32,849 nucleotides of DNA from positions 1 through 32,849 of the forward strand of contig CALXYD010000014.1 in the NCBI GenBank assembly GCA_944392865.1, in the 5' to 3' direction. This document shows positions 6,855 to 16,171 of this stretch, piece by piece. Every line of letters starts with the position of its first letter. Position 1 is the first letter of the stretch. The notes below the pieces were generated by a model. The model saw nothing but the letters and a program-made list of their open reading frames with translations. It was not told the DNA's origin and ran no database searches. The position numbers were made by a program, and so were the translations under genes. The DNA comes from an uncultured Alphaproteobacteria bacterium. GTDB taxonomy: Bacteria; Pseudomonadota; Alphaproteobacteria; RF32; CAG-239.

Positions 6855-8133
6855 AATTATCGGTGGAAATCAACTCAACGGAAAAATTTATATCAGCGGC
6901 GCAAAAAATGCAGCACTGCCTCTGATATGTTCTTCACTTTTAACCGAAGATAAAGTTATTTTAAAAAATGTCCCCCAATTATCCGATATTACATTTTTAA
7001 ACAGTTTACTGGAGAATCTCGGATTAAAGGTTATTGAAGAAGATACTTTATTGGAGTCTCATACAACAAAAAAGTATACTTATCAGGCCGATGATATTAA
7101 AGAGCTGGTAGCCCCTTATGATTTTGTGCGGAAAATGCGTGCGTCTTATTATGTTTTGGGACCATTGCTTTCACGTTTCAGACACGTGGAGCTTTCCTTG
7201 CCGGGCGGATGTGCAATCGGTGCACGCCCGATAGACATCCATCTCTCATCTTTGGAACAGATGGGAGCGGAAATAGAAATTAAAAACGGATATGTTATCG
7301 CAAACGCACGGGACGGACTGCATGGCGCACACGTTATTTTCCATAAAGCGTCCGTTGGAGCGACTTGCAATATTTTAATGGCGGCGACTTTAGCCAAAGG
7401 AATTACCAAAATAGAAAACGCCGCAAAAGAACCGGAAATAGCCAACCTTATTGACTTATTAAACAGTATGGGCGCTCGCATTGAGGGTAAAAACACCTCT
7501 ATTTTAACGATAGAAGGCGTTGAAAAACTACACGGTGCTACGTCTACGGTTGTTGCGGATAGAATCGAGGCCGGTTCATACGCTATTGCTGCCGCTATTA
7601 CCCACGGAAAAATTGAACTAATTAACGCAAATGCAGAACATTTGCAGCAGCCTTTGCGCGTTTTGGAAAGAATGGGGATAGAAGTTATTGAAAAACCCCA
7701 TTCCATAATCATCAACGGTATTGATAAACATATTATCGGCGAAGATATTTATACGGATTATTATCCGGGTTTTCCGACGGACTTGCAAGCACAATTTATG
7801 GCATTAATGACGATTGCCGACGGTGCCTCACTTGTTACCGAAAGTATTTGGGAAAATCGTTTTATGCACGTCCCTGAACTTTGCCGAATGGGCGCAAATA
7901 TAAACATTCACGGACACGCTTCAGCGATTGTTCGGGGCGTAAAGAAACTTTCCGGCGCTCCGGTTATGGCAACCGATTTACGCGCATCATTTGCCTTGGT
8001 TTTAGCTGGGTTAGCGGCAGAAGGCGAAACAATTGTCAACAGAGTTTATCATTTAGACCGGGGATATGAGAAGCTCGAGGAAAAGCTTAAGGGAGTCGGG
8101 GCGAATATCACAAGGATAAAAGAAACAGATTAA
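6841..8133 (+). CDS. murA: UDP-N-acetylglucosamine 1-carboxyvinyltransferase MurA
   Basis: MurA transfers enolpyruvate from PEP to UDP-GlcNAc, the first committed step of peptidoglycan synthesis in the cytoplasm. The 430-residue product has the expected length and landmarks: K22-N23 in GAKNAALP, the catalytic-loop cysteine C124 in LPGGCAIGARPID (the fosfomycin target equivalent to E. coli Cys115), the general-base aspartate in FPTDLQAQFMALM, and the substrate arginine in ATDLRASFALVLAGLAAEG. The cysteine, and not aspartate, at the loop predicts fosfomycin sensitivity of this enzyme. It is translated after a 14-base overlap with the small upstream gene and converges on the GT2 gene with 13 nt between. 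Confidence 0.98.
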   Translation: MDKIKIIGGNQLNGKIYISGAKNAALPLICSSLLTEDKVILKNVPQLSDITFLNSLLENLGLKVIEEDTLLESHTTKKYTYQADDIKELVAPYDFVRKMRASYYVLGPLLSRFRHVELSLPGGCAIGARPIDIHLSSLEQMGAEIEIKNGYVIANARDGLHGAHVIFHKASVGATCNILMAATLAKGITKIENAAKEPEIANLIDLLNSMGARIEGKNTSILTIEGVEKLHGATSTVVADRIEAGSYAIAAAITHGKIELINANAEHLQQPLRVLERMGIEVIEKPHSIIINGIDKHIIGEDIYTDYYPGFPTDLQAQFMALMTIADGASLVTESIWENRFMHVPELCRMGANINIHGHASAIVRGVKKLSGAPVMATDLRASFALVLAGLAAEGETIVNRVYHLDRGYEKLEEKLKGVGANITRIKETD

Positions 8134-8146
8134 ACGCCTGATTCTT

Positions 8147-9211
8147 TTATTGATGATGAGCGTAATTACGCAAAAGGTTTTGTAGTACCTTTAAATTACG
8201 ACAAACACTTTGTTCTTGTTTGTTGTATATTGAAAACGTATTGTATGCCTTTTGAGCTATGGCTATTCCTTCACTCAAAGGTTCACCGTGGCGAATAAGG
8301 TTATTTATGCCAAGAATTGTTTGTGCCAACCAGCTATCCATCATATACATTTGCACGCGGCGCGGTGCTTTTTTATATTCTGCTGTTTGCTGCAAGATTT
8401 CAAGCGTTTTGCGGCTATCGGTTATAACGCTTTTAGCTTTGCTTATGCTGTCAATCCGATTGCGGTAGTCGTAAATCGGAGCAGGCAAAATAGAAATCAA
8501 CGGATTATGCATAAATGCACGATAAACAAAAACATCGTCTTCTACGCACTTTGCTTTTATCGGGAAAGACAGATTATTATTTTTAATAAAACTATTTTTG
8601 AAGAACTGCCCTCTCACACCTGTTCCGACATAAAATAAATCGCTATACGCGTTTTGCGCCCGAAAAGGGGAAAACAGAGCTAATTTATCTAACTTCCTGG
8701 TCGGAAATTTTGCAATTCCTTTTACTTCATCAGCGGCCTGTTCTCCTCTGGTTTGGCGCACCCACTCTTTATCATAAACATCATAAAATCCTGTCAGCAA
8801 CACATCCGGCCTATCTTGGCTTAAAATTTGAAATGCCTGCGAAAAGGCATCCGGTTCCAACCAATCATCGCTGTCAACAAACGTTATATAGCGATTTTGA
8901 GCAATTTTAATTCCGGCATTACGGGCGGCGGAAACACCTTGATTTGTTTGCGAAATGACTTTTATGTTTTTATATTTATCCGCGTACTCTTTTATTATTT
9001 TCGCCGAATTATCGGTTGACCCGTCATTTACAATGATTATTTCAAAATCGCCATCCTGTTTCACTATGCTGTCCAGACAGTCGGATAAATATTTTTCTGC
9101 ATTGTAGACCGGAACAATAACGCTTACGGTTATTTTTTGTTTTTGCCAGCCCCAAAAGCAAAGTAATACCAGCATAAGAGCAATGAATCCGGCTAATTTA
9201 TATTTTCCCAT
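8147..9211 (-). CDS. Membrane-anchored family 2 glycosyltransferase
   Basis: The 354-residue product combines an N-terminal transmembrane helix (about 6-22, LAGFIALMLVLLCFWGW) with a GT2 catalytic domain that starts immediately after it: VSVIVPVYNAEKYLSDCLDSI, the nucleotide-binding VNDGSTDNS (about 61-69), GVSAARNAG (92-100) and the metal-binding DSDDW (113-117). The C-terminal 100 residues are helical and lack the transmembrane helices of polyprenyl-phosphate glycosyltransferases. A GT-A domain placed right behind a single anchor would keep the enzyme at the cytoplasmic membrane face. The acceptor is unknown; capsule, lipopolysaccharide or exopolysaccharide building is likely. AAGGA lies seven bases before the ATG. 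It follows moxR and the DUF58 gene on the same strand. Confidence 0.9.
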   Translation of the reverse strand: MGKYKLAGFIALMLVLLCFWGWQKQKITVSVIVPVYNAEKYLSDCLDSIVKQDGDFEIIIVNDGSTDNSAKIIKEYADKYKNIKVISQTNQGVSAARNAGIKIAQNRYITFVDSDDWLEPDAFSQAFQILSQDRPDVLLTGFYDVYDKEWVRQTRGEQAADEVKGIAKFPTRKLDKLALFSPFRAQNAYSDLFYVGTGVRGQFFKNSFIKNNNLSFPIKAKCVEDDVFVYRAFMHNPLISILPAPIYDYRNRIDSISKAKSVITDSRKTLEILQQTAEYKKAPRRVQMYMMDSWLAQTILGINNLIRHGEPLSEGIAIAQKAYNTFSIYNKQEQSVCRNLKVLQNLLRNYAHHQ

Positions 9212-9221
9212 TTAACAGTCC

Positions 9222-9234
9222 TTTAAATACAGTG
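9222..9234 (-). repeat. Copy of the CGGTGTATTTAAA motif (imperfect)
   Basis: The minus strand reads CACTGTATTTAAA, differing from the consensus at two positions. It lies 10 bases before the glycosyltransferase ATG; its last bases merge with the SD. Confidence 0.4.
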
Positions 9235-9236
9235 TT

Positions 9237-10175
9237 TCAGAGAATTTTCAGTTGATTATACAAAGGGCGGTCTGTTCGTATGTTTATATAATGACAACCT
9301 AATCTCCGGCAAAAATCTTCCATATTTTTTCTTTTTTCCGCAAAATATTCGGCATACGCTTTTTTAAAATCAGGAGAAAATGTATTAAAAATCAGCTTCT
9401 GCCCCTCATATTCCGCGGAATATTCCCCATCTTCCGGCGCCGTTTCTTCCAGCAAATCATACACGTTGACACAATATACGCGACAGCGCCTATTTAAGGC
9501 AACTACTGTTTTTTTTGTATCATCGCTGATGTGGTTATAGTTGCTAATGATAAATATCTGCGCTTTACTTTTCAGATTGTATTGCAAAAATTGCAGCGGC
9601 ACCGATAAATCAGAAATATTATCTTCTCCGGTTTCTGTCGGTTCTTGCAAAGTCGCCATGCTCGCATCTGCGATGGCTTTAAAAATTGCCATCAGGTTTC
9701 GCTGATTATTTTGCGGTTTAAAGAATCTTGAATTTTTACCATCAAATAAAATTAAACCAAAGCGGTCTTTGTTTAATAAACTTTGCCATCCGAGCAATGC
9801 GGCCAATTTTGCCGCGGAAACGGATTTCAACTCTTTTTTTGTGCCGAAAACCATATACGGCGATAAATCAAGAACAGCGTATACTTCCCTGTCTTTTTCT
9901 TCAGCGAAAACTTTTGTATAAACATCGCCTTTACGAGCCGTTACACGCCAGTCAATATCCCGAACATCGTCGCCGTAACCATACGCACGGACTTCTTCCA
10001 ACTCCATTCCGCGCCCTTTAAACGCCGAACGAATATCACCGGCCTGATAAGATGTTATATTGTTATGGCGGCGGCGAATATACGGCAAATATTTCTTTAA
10101 GGACACCAGCTCATCCATTCTGACGCATAGTCCTTTCAGCTTATCTTCCGTTTTTAATTTTCGCTTAAAAAACAT
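9237..10175 (-). CDS. DUF58 domain protein, partner of MoxR
   Basis: The 312-residue product is a DUF58 protein with a von Willebrand-A-like second half. Diagnostic stretches are YQAGDIRSAFKGRGMELEEV and YGDDVRDIDWRVTARKGDVY (about 40-90), then EVYAVLDLSPYMVFG, which is the start of the VWA-like fold and holds D-x-S in MIDAS-like position, and IFIISNYNHISDD later. DUF58 genes are classically next to a MoxR AAA+ ATPase, as here (29-bp gap), and are thought to help assemble or activate membrane or metal-containing complexes; the substrate is not known. The usual followers, batA/batB-type VWA membrane genes and BatD, are missing; the next gene is a glycosyltransferase. The SD is weak. Confidence 0.93.
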   Translation of the reverse strand: MFFKRKLKTEDKLKGLCVRMDELVSLKKYLPYIRRRHNNITSYQAGDIRSAFKGRGMELEEVRAYGYGDDVRDIDWRVTARKGDVYTKVFAEEKDREVYAVLDLSPYMVFGTKKELKSVSAAKLAALLGWQSLLNKDRFGLILFDGKNSRFFKPQNNQRNLMAIFKAIADASMATLQEPTETGEDNISDLSVPLQFLQYNLKSKAQIFIISNYNHISDDTKKTVVALNRRCRVYCVNVYDLLEETAPEDGEYSAEYEGQKLIFNTFSPDFKKAYAEYFAEKRKNMEDFCRRLGCHYINIRTDRPLYNQLKIL

Positions 10176-10186
10176 CTGTTACACCA

Positions 10187-10199
10187 TTTAAATACACCG
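10187..10199 (-). repeat. Copy of the CGGTGTATTTAAA motif
   Basis: An exact 13-base copy lies in the 29-bp gap between moxR and the DUF58 gene, 11 bases before the DUF58 start. It is identical to one half of the tandem pair at 14293-14318. Confidence 0.5.
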
Positions 10200-10204
10200 T
10201 ATTA

Positions 10205-11194
10205 TTAAGGCAACGGAACAAATTTCAGCAACATTCCTATTATATCATCCGAAGTCAGTCCATCGGCTTGCGCTTCAAAACTCAAAATAATGCGATGACG
10301 AAGAACATCATAAACAACCGCATGAACATCCTCCGGCGTTACAAAATTTCTCCCTTCAAGCCACGCATTTATTTTAGCGCATTTATCCAAAGCGATGGTC
10401 GCTCGCGGGCTGGCGCCGTAGAGGATTTTTTCTTTTAACGAGATATCATATTTTTCAGGATGACGTGTGGCGACTATCAGTTGCACCAAATACTCTTCCA
10501 ATCCTTCGCTGACATGAGTTGACAGGACTTCATGGCGTGCCGCCAAAACATCTTCTATGGAAATTTTGCCCACTTTATTGATAAATTCGTTCCATGCTTC
10601 ATTCTGAGCTTTTTCGCCCAATTGTTCCGCCCTTACCAACTTTAAGATTTTTCGCTCCGTTTCAATATCCGGCTGGTCAATTTTAATATACATCAAAAAT
10701 CTATCCAATTGCGCTTCCGGCAGATTATACGTTCCCTCCTGCTCTATCGGGTTTTGGGTTGCCAAAACCATAAACAAATCAGGCAATCTATATTGTTTTC
10801 CGCCTACGCTGACCTGCCTTTCTGCCATAGCCTCCAGCAAAGCAGATTGCACTTTTGCCGGCGCACGGTTAATTTCATCTGCCAAAACAAGATTTGCAAA
10901 AATCGGTCCCTGCCGAAACTCAAAATCGCCACGCTCGGCAATATAGATGTCGCTGCCGGTAATATCCGACGGCAGCAAGTCAGGTGTAAATTGTATACGG
11001 TTATAATTGGCGCGAATACATTCGGAAAGCGTTTTAATTGCCTTGGTCTTTGCCAATCCCGGAGCTCCCTCCAACAGCGCGTGCCCATCTGCCAACAGGG
11101 TAATAATCAATTTTTTTACCAACTCTTTCTGCCCGACAATCCGGCTGTCCAAATATTTTTGCAATGCGCCGATTTTTTCCTTAACTTCGCTCAT
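10205..11194 (-). CDS. MoxR-family AAA+ ATPase
   Basis: The 329-residue product is a MoxR-type AAA_3 ATPase, a chaperone-like enzyme acting with VWA/DUF58 proteins. Walker A is GAPGLAKT (43-50); Walker B and the following helix are LVLADEINRAPAKVQSALLEAM-like near 105-125; sensor 1 lies in MVLATQNPIEQEGTYNLPEAQ and the arginine finger region in LDRFLMYI; the C-terminal lid has YGASPRATIALDKCAK. Translation starts at ATG 11194 behind GGGGGG. It is the first gene of a minus-strand set with DUF58 and GT2 and is divergent from uvrD. A TATAAT on the minus strand at 11270-11275 is the best promoter candidate, though its -35 is poor. Confidence 0.95.
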   Translation of the reverse strand: MSEVKEKIGALQKYLDSRIVGQKELVKKLIITLLADGHALLEGAPGLAKTKAIKTLSECIRANYNRIQFTPDLLPSDITGSDIYIAERGDFEFRQGPIFANLVLADEINRAPAKVQSALLEAMAERQVSVGGKQYRLPDLFMVLATQNPIEQEGTYNLPEAQLDRFLMYIKIDQPDIETERKILKLVRAEQLGEKAQNEAWNEFINKVGKISIEDVLAARHEVLSTHVSEGLEEYLVQLIVATRHPEKYDISLKEKILYGASPRATIALDKCAKINAWLEGRNFVTPEDVHAVVYDVLRHRIILSFEAQADGLTSDDIIGMLLKFVPLP

Positions 11195-11313
11195 TATCCC
11201 CCCAATGTTTTATTTCTGTTCTAAAAAAGCACAAAAAACTTTTATTTAAAATATTATCCTTTATAAAGCATTATATATGGGTTTGGGAAACAAAAAACAA
11301 GAAATTTTATGCG

Positions 11314-13716
11314 ATGAGTAACATTTTTGACTTTAATGACAATGATGACGCTTTAAATGTGCCGGTTTATGATAACATAAGCGCGTTAAAGCCTGCGCCT
11401 TCTTTTTTAAATGGTCTTAATCCGGAACAGAAAGAAGCTGTTTTGAAAACGGAAGGCCCTTTGCTGGTTCTGGCAGGTGCAGGGACTGGCAAGACGAAGG
11501 TTTTGACGACACGGCTGGCGTATATTTTACACAATAATAATGCACGTCCCTGGAATTGTCTGGTTGTAACCTTCACTAATCGCGCGGCAAACGAGATGAA
11601 AGAAAGGGTGCGACAATTTATCGGCGATACCGTTAATATGGTGTGGCTCGGGACATTTCACAGCATTTGCGTTAAAATACTCAGAAAATACCCCGAACTC
11701 GCAGGACTTAAGCCGAATTTTACGATTCTCGGCGAAGATGACCAGAAACGGGTTATCAAGAAAATCCTGCAAGACCATAATATTGATGAGAAACAGTATT
11801 CGGCGCAGGCTTTTTTGGAGAAAATATCCCGCTTTAAGGATAAAGGACTCACAATTGATAAAGTTACAGCGGACTACAAAACGAATATTACCGCTTTTGT
11901 TTATCAGGAATATCAAAAAAGACTGATTGAGCTAAACTGCGTGGATTTTGGCGATATCCTTCTGTATGTTTTGGATATTTTAAGAAAAAATGAGGATGTG
12001 CTAAATGAATATCAGGAGCGTTTCAAATATATTATGGTTGACGAGTATCAGGATACCAATGTTACACAATATTTGTTACTGCGACTATTATCACAAAAAC
12101 ATCGCAATCTTTGCTGTGTAGGCGATGATGACCAATCCATTTATTCCTGGCGCGGCGCGGAGATTGAAAATATTTTAAAATTTACGGAAGATTTCCCCGA
12201 AGCGGTTACAATCCGGTTGGAACGCAATTATCGTTCGGTTGCCAATATCCTGAAAGCCGCCTCGGCAGTTATCAGCCATAACACCAAGCGACTCGGAAAG
12301 ATATTAAAGGTTGCCGAACATAGCCCGGTATCTGAATGTGAAAACGAAAAAATAAAAGTTGTCAGTACTTATAGCGGCGATGACGAGGCTAAATATATTT
12401 CACAACAAATCCAGCGCCTCAAATACGACGGATACAATTATGACCAGACGGCAGTTTTAGTCCGGACGGCCTCACAGACCAGAGCTTTTGAAGAGAGTTT
12501 TATTAAAGACGGTATCCCTTATAAAGTTATCGGCGGGTTAAAATTTTATGAGCGCGCAGAAATACGCGATATGTTAGCTTATTTTCGTTTAATCTTGCAA
12601 CCCAGCGATGATTTGGCTTTTGAAAGAATTATCAACAAACCTGCCAGAGGAATCGGAGAAAAAACGGTTGAAAAATTTCGTAATTTTGCTCAAGCGGAAA
12701 GAATCCCCTTGTATCAAGCGATGTTTCAGATGGTTGAAAACGATGCTTTCAGCGGTAAAACCAAACACGCTCTGGAGAATTTCATACAGCTCATGACAGA
12801 GTGGCGGAAAGCTCTTCCTGCGGTTTCGCTTGGAGAATTGGCGGAACAGGTTATTGAAGAATCCGGCTATATGACAATGTTGGAACAAGACAAGTCTGTT
12901 GAAGCACCGGGAAGAATTGAAAACATCAAAGAGCTTATCAGCGTTATGAGCGATAAAGACAATTATCCGGCACTTGCCGACTTTTTAGAGCACGTCAGCC
13001 TGGTTATTGATAATGAATATAATGACAACGCCAATAAAGTCATCGTTTCAACCTTACATGCCGCTAAAGGTTTGGAATTTGACGCCGTCTTTCTCCCCGG
13101 TTGGGAGGAAGGATTGTTTCCACATCAAAAATGTCTGGACGGCGACGGAAGTATTGAAGAAGAGCGACGACTCGCTTATGTTGCCATAACACGGGCGAGA
13201 AAGCTTTTATATATAACGATGGCTTTCAACCGTAAATTATACGGACAGTGGCAAAGCAATATGCCGTCCCGTTTTTTAAACGAGCTGCCTCCGGATTGTA
13301 TTGAACTTATAAACAATACGGGATATGCTCCTGTTTCCGCAAAATCTGAGCAATATGGTTCATACCACCATAGCGATGACGGCTATCAAAATAGCAGAGA
13401 CTCTCGCAGTTATCGTTCTTATAACAATTACGGCAGTCGTTATGGCGATAAATCTAGAAACAAAAATCGCAACGGCTTTTTTGACAGTTATGAAAGCGTT
13501 GCATACGATGTTTATGATGATGAAGACGCTTATTCCCGCCCGAAAAACGATTATTTCTACCAAACAAAGAAAATTTCGCCGCTGGTCGGGAAGAAGGTCT
13601 ACCACACCACTTTCGGTTATGGCAAAATAACACAGGTGGACGGCGACAAATACGAGGTCTTTTTTGACAGTTGCGGCAAAAAGAAAATTATGAAAAGTTT
13701 TTTGGAGATTTGCTAG
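11314..13716 (+). CDS. uvrD: UvrD/PcrA-type superfamily 1 DNA helicase
   Basis: This 3'-5' ATP-dependent helicase of nucleotide excision and mismatch repair is 800 residues long. All SF1A motifs can be read: Q motif LNPEQKEAVL (35-44), Walker A GAGTGKT (55-61), Ia VVTFTNRAANEM, Walker B VDEYQDTN, III GDDDQSIYSWRGAE, IV RLERNYRS, V STLHAAKGLEFDAVFLPGWE and VI EERRLAYVAITRAR. After the helicase core comes a low-complexity linker rich in Y, S, N, R and D (about 670-740), then a compact C-terminal Tudor-like domain (VGKKVYHTTFGYGKITQVDG) like the one that in PcrA and UvrD contacts RNA polymerase. The start ATG has a weak SD. PcrA and UvrD names are interchangeable here. Confidence 0.96.
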   Translation: MSNIFDFNDNDDALNVPVYDNISALKPAPSFLNGLNPEQKEAVLKTEGPLLVLAGAGTGKTKVLTTRLAYILHNNNARPWNCLVVTFTNRAANEMKERVRQFIGDTVNMVWLGTFHSICVKILRKYPELAGLKPNFTILGEDDQKRVIKKILQDHNIDEKQYSAQAFLEKISRFKDKGLTIDKVTADYKTNITAFVYQEYQKRLIELNCVDFGDILLYVLDILRKNEDVLNEYQERFKYIMVDEYQDTNVTQYLLLRLLSQKHRNLCCVGDDDQSIYSWRGAEIENILKFTEDFPEAVTIRLERNYRSVANILKAASAVISHNTKRLGKILKVAEHSPVSECENEKIKVVSTYSGDDEAKYISQQIQRLKYDGYNYDQTAVLVRTASQTRAFEESFIKDGIPYKVIGGLKFYERAEIRDMLAYFRLILQPSDDLAFERIINKPARGIGEKTVEKFRNFAQAERIPLYQAMFQMVENDAFSGKTKHALENFIQLMTEWRKALPAVSLGELAEQVIEESGYMTMLEQDKSVEAPGRIENIKELISVMSDKDNYPALADFLEHVSLVIDNEYNDNANKVIVSTLHAAKGLEFDAVFLPGWEEGLFPHQKCLDGDGSIEEERRLAYVAITRARKLLYITMAFNRKLYGQWQSNMPSRFLNELPPDCIELINNTGYAPVSAKSEQYGSYHHSDDGYQNSRDSRSYRSYNNYGSRYGDKSRNKNRNGFFDSYESVAYDVYDDEDAYSRPKNDYFYQTKKISPLVGKKVYHTTFGYGKITQVDGDKYEVFFDSCGKKKIMKSFLEIC

Positions 13717-13736
13717 TTTTTACTATTGCCGAGGCA

Positions 13737-14198
13737 TTATTTACGGAATGAGAAATATTTGTGCGTAAAAAAGGTCAGGATTGTAACGATAACGACACAG
13801 CAAATTTGAGCAACAGCTTTGTTTAAGTTTGGAACATCAAGCAAGAAGCTGTCCGGCGATAATTGTTGCTCTATGTGAATTACCCTCACAAAGAAAGCCA
13901 ATAACCCGATATTCATAAAATACAAAACCACATACGAAGAAAAGGCTTTAGTATATTCGCGCCAAAACTTCCCCTCACTTTGAAAGACATAGTAACGCAT
14001 TGTTATAATTGAAATATTGATGTTTATTAAATTCATCAACAGCAACGACAACTGTTCGCGCCCATTGGTTACATACAAAAAAGCATAATAGATAAGAAAG
14101 GAAGTCAGCGTATTAAAACCGCCAACAAGAATAAATCTGATTTTTTGATTAAGTTTAAACCAGATATTCTCCACATATTTATACGCACGAACAATCAT
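13737..14198 (-). CDS. GtrA-family polytopic membrane protein
   Basis: The 153-residue product has the GtrA hallmark FILVGGFNTLTSFLIYYAFL and four transmembrane helices, ending in TFFTHKYFSFRK. GtrA proteins are thought to move or position polyprenyl-linked sugars for cell-surface glycosylation and usually work with a GT2 enzyme; the GT2 gene at 8147-9211 is a possible but unproven partner. The frame opens at ATG 14246, but GAGGG seven bases before ATG 14198 and the position of the first helix favour the shorter form. The two 13-base motifs at 14293-14318 lie upstream. It converges on uvrD with 20 bp between and no visible terminator. Confidence 0.88.
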   Translation of the reverse strand: MIVRAYKYVENIWFKLNQKIRFILVGGFNTLTSFLIYYAFLYVTNGREQLSLLLMNLININISIITMRYYVFQSEGKFWREYTKAFSSYVVLYFMNIGLLAFFVRVIHIEQQLSPDSFLLDVPNLNKAVAQICCVVIVTILTFFTHKYFSFRK

Positions 14199-14292
14199 TT
14201 TTACACCCTCTGGTTTTAGAATATTTCCTTTTTTATTTTTTTCCATCTTTATTTTGGGTTAATTAACTTTATTTTGTTTCACCGCCGCCTTC

Positions 14293-14318
14293 TTTAAATA
14301 CACCGTTTAAATACATCG
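14293..14318 (-). repeat. Tandem pair of the CGGTGTATTTAAA motif
   Basis: Two 13-base units lie head to tail with no gap. Plus-strand TTTAAATACACCG (14293-14305) is followed by TTTAAATACATCG (14306-14318). They lie about 95 bases upstream of the gtrA start used here. The same unit is at 10187-10199. Confidence 0.55.
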
Positions 14319-14365
14319 TTTTTATAATTTATTTTTTCAGACAGGTTATCAGATTAAATTTAAAC

Positions 14366-14393
14366 TTGCAAAAGAAGCAAAATATGGTATTAG
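14366..14393 (+). promoter_or_regulatory. Promoter of gatCAB
   Basis: TTGCAA (14366-14371) and TATTAG (14388-14393) are separated by 16 bp. The start would be near 14400, leaving a short leader with AGGAG seven bases before the gatC ATG. Confidence 0.5.
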
Positions 14394-14420
14394 GTTAGGA
14401 AATTTTTTAGGAGATTACAG

Positions 14421-14708
14421 ATGGCTGTTGATAATGAAACGGTAAGGAAAGTCGCATTTTTATCCCGCCTGAGGGTTGAGCCGGAAAAGCTTGAAGAAAC
14501 AAAGCAAGAATTCAATAAAATTTTGAGTTGGGTTGAGGAATTAAATGAAGTGGATACGGATAACGTTAAGCCGCTTGTTTCCGTTAATGACGAATCACTG
14601 ACAATGAGAGAAGATGTCGTAAATGCCGGACAGATGAGCGAAGCCATCTTGCAAAATGCACCGGCACAGGAATTTGGATATTTTGTTGTTCCCAAGGTTG
14701 TGGAGTAA
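14421..14708 (+). CDS. gatC: Aspartyl/glutamyl-tRNA amidotransferase subunit C
   Basis: GatC is the small subunit that clamps GatA to GatB in the GatCAB enzyme. The 95 residues show the family pattern: an N-terminal V-x-K-V-A-x-L-S-R-L helix ([19 protein letters not shown]), a second helix around [19 protein letters not shown], then PLVSV and the conserved LREDVV-like stretch ([10 protein letters not shown]), with the C-terminal A-Q-E[11 protein letters not shown]. It is first in the operon, with gatA starting 4 nt after its stop. Confidence 0.96.
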   Translation: MAVDNETVRKVAFLSRLRVEPEKLEETKQEFNKILSWVEELNEVDTDNVKPLVSVNDESLTMREDVVNAGQMSEAILQNAPAQEFGYFVVPKVVE

Positions 14709-14712
14709 AGAG

Positions 14713-16167
14713 ATGACAGATTTAACCGATTTAACCGTATGTTCCGCATTAAAAAAACTAAAAGCTAAAGAAATTTCGCCGGTTGAGCTGACAAATGCTT
14801 ATATTGAAAAAGCGACCACCGGTCAAAAATATAATGCGTATGTTTATATAGATGAAAAACAGGCTTTGGAAAAAGCCAGAGAATCCGAAAATCATTATTT
14901 AAACGGGACAAACAGGGCTTTAGAGGGTATTCCGCTCGGGATTAAGGATTTGTTCTGCACAAAAGGAATGCAGACGACGGCGTGTTCGCGTATTTTGGGT
15001 AAATTTACGCCGCCTTACGAATCTACAGTCACGCAAAATTTGTTGAATAGCGGCGCTTTATTCTTAGGAAAATTAAACATGGACGAATTTGCCATGGGGG
15101 GGAGCAACGAAACCAGTTGTTTCGGCACCGTTGTCAATCCGTGGAGCAAGGCAATTCCTCTTGTGGCCGGTGGTTCTTCCGGCGGTTCGGCAGCAGCCGT
15201 AGCGGCAAAAATGTGCGCCGCGGCAACAGGAACGGACACTGGCGGCTCTATTCGCGAACCGTCGGCTTTTTGCGGCGTGACCGGAATTAAGCCAACCTAC
15301 GGACGCTGTTCACGTTATGGAATTATTGCTTTTGCTTCATCTTTAGACCAGGCCGGACCGATATGCAAAGATGTCGCCGACTGCGCACTTTTGCTCAACA
15401 ATATGGCGGGTTACGATGCAAAAGACTCCACTTCATCAAAAAAAGAGGTGCCGGATTTCTGTTCTTTTATCGGACAGGACATTAAAGGGCTGAAGGTCGG
15501 CATTCCCAATGAATATCGTTCGGACGGATTGAATACCGAAGTTGCCAAATATTGGGATACAGCGGCAGAAATGCTAAAATCTGCCGGCGCTGATATAGTT
15601 AACATCAGTCTGCCGCATACTAAATATGCGTTGCCGGCTTATTATGTTATCGCTCCGGCAGAGGCGTCCTCCAATTTGGCGCGTTATGATGGGGTTCGCT
15701 ACGGTGTTCGCGTTGACGGGAATGGCTTGGATGAACTCTATATCAATACCCGGACTGCCGGATTTGGCAAAGAAGTCAAACGGCGTATTCTTATCGGGAC
15801 ATACGTTTTGTCTGCCGGGTATTATGACGCCTATTATCTTAAAGCGCAAAAAGTTCGCAGATTGATAAAAAATGACTTTGATGAAGCTTTTAAGCAATGC
15901 GATATTATATTGACCCCAACGAGCCCGATAGAACCTTTTGCCATCGGCGATAAGAAAATGGCAGAGAATCCGATAAATATGTATTTGAACGATATATTTA
16001 CGGTATCGGTTAATTTGGCCGGACTGCCCGCAATGAGTCTGCCCATCGGCTTGTCGTCAAACGGGTTGCCGCTCGGGATGCAGCTTATCGGCAGAGCTTT
16101 TGACGAAGGGACAATATTTAAGACGGCTTATCAGCTTGAACAGTGTGCAAAATTTGTCAGGATGTAA
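14713..16167 (+). CDS. gatA: Aspartyl/glutamyl-tRNA amidotransferase subunit A
   Basis: GatA is the glutaminase subunit that frees ammonia for converting Glu-tRNA(Gln) and/or Asp-tRNA(Asn). The 484-residue product carries the amidase-signature triad: Lys78 in [10 protein letters not shown], cis-Ser155 in [14 protein letters not shown] and the nucleophile Ser179 in [11 protein letters not shown]. The start at 14713 is set by GGAG seven bases upstream and by homology; the frame is open to 14656 inside gatC. The stop is 4 nt before gatB. Confidence 0.98.
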   Translation: MTDLTDLTVCSALKKLKAKEISPVELTNAYIEKATTGQKYNAYVYIDEKQALEKARESENHYLNGTNRALEGIPLGIKDLFCTKGMQTTACSRILGKFTPPYESTVTQNLLNSGALFLGKLNMDEFAMGGSNETSCFGTVVNPWSKAIPLVAGGSSGGSAAAVAAKMCAAATGTDTGGSIREPSAFCGVTGIKPTYGRCSRYGIIAFASSLDQAGPICKDVADCALLLNNMAGYDAKDSTSSKKEVPDFCSFIGQDIKGLKVGIPNEYRSDGLNTEVAKYWDTAAEMLKSAGADIVNISLPHTKYALPAYYVIAPAEASSNLARYDGVRYGVRVDGNGLDELYINTRTAGFGKEVKRRILIGTYVLSAGYYDAYYLKAQKVRRLIKNDFDEAFKQCDIILTPTSPIEPFAIGDKKMAENPINMYLNDIFTVSVNLAGLPAMSLPIGLSSNGLPLGMQLIGRAFDEGTIFKTAYQLEQCAKFVRM

Positions 16168-16171
16168 AAAA

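Noticed and set aside
13325-13630. 101-codon frame within the uvrD linker
   Set aside because: It is an out-of-frame shadow of the low-complexity linker and has no SD.
14656-14712. Longer N-terminus for GatA
   Set aside because: It lies within gatC, has no SD, and the conserved GatA start begins at 14713.
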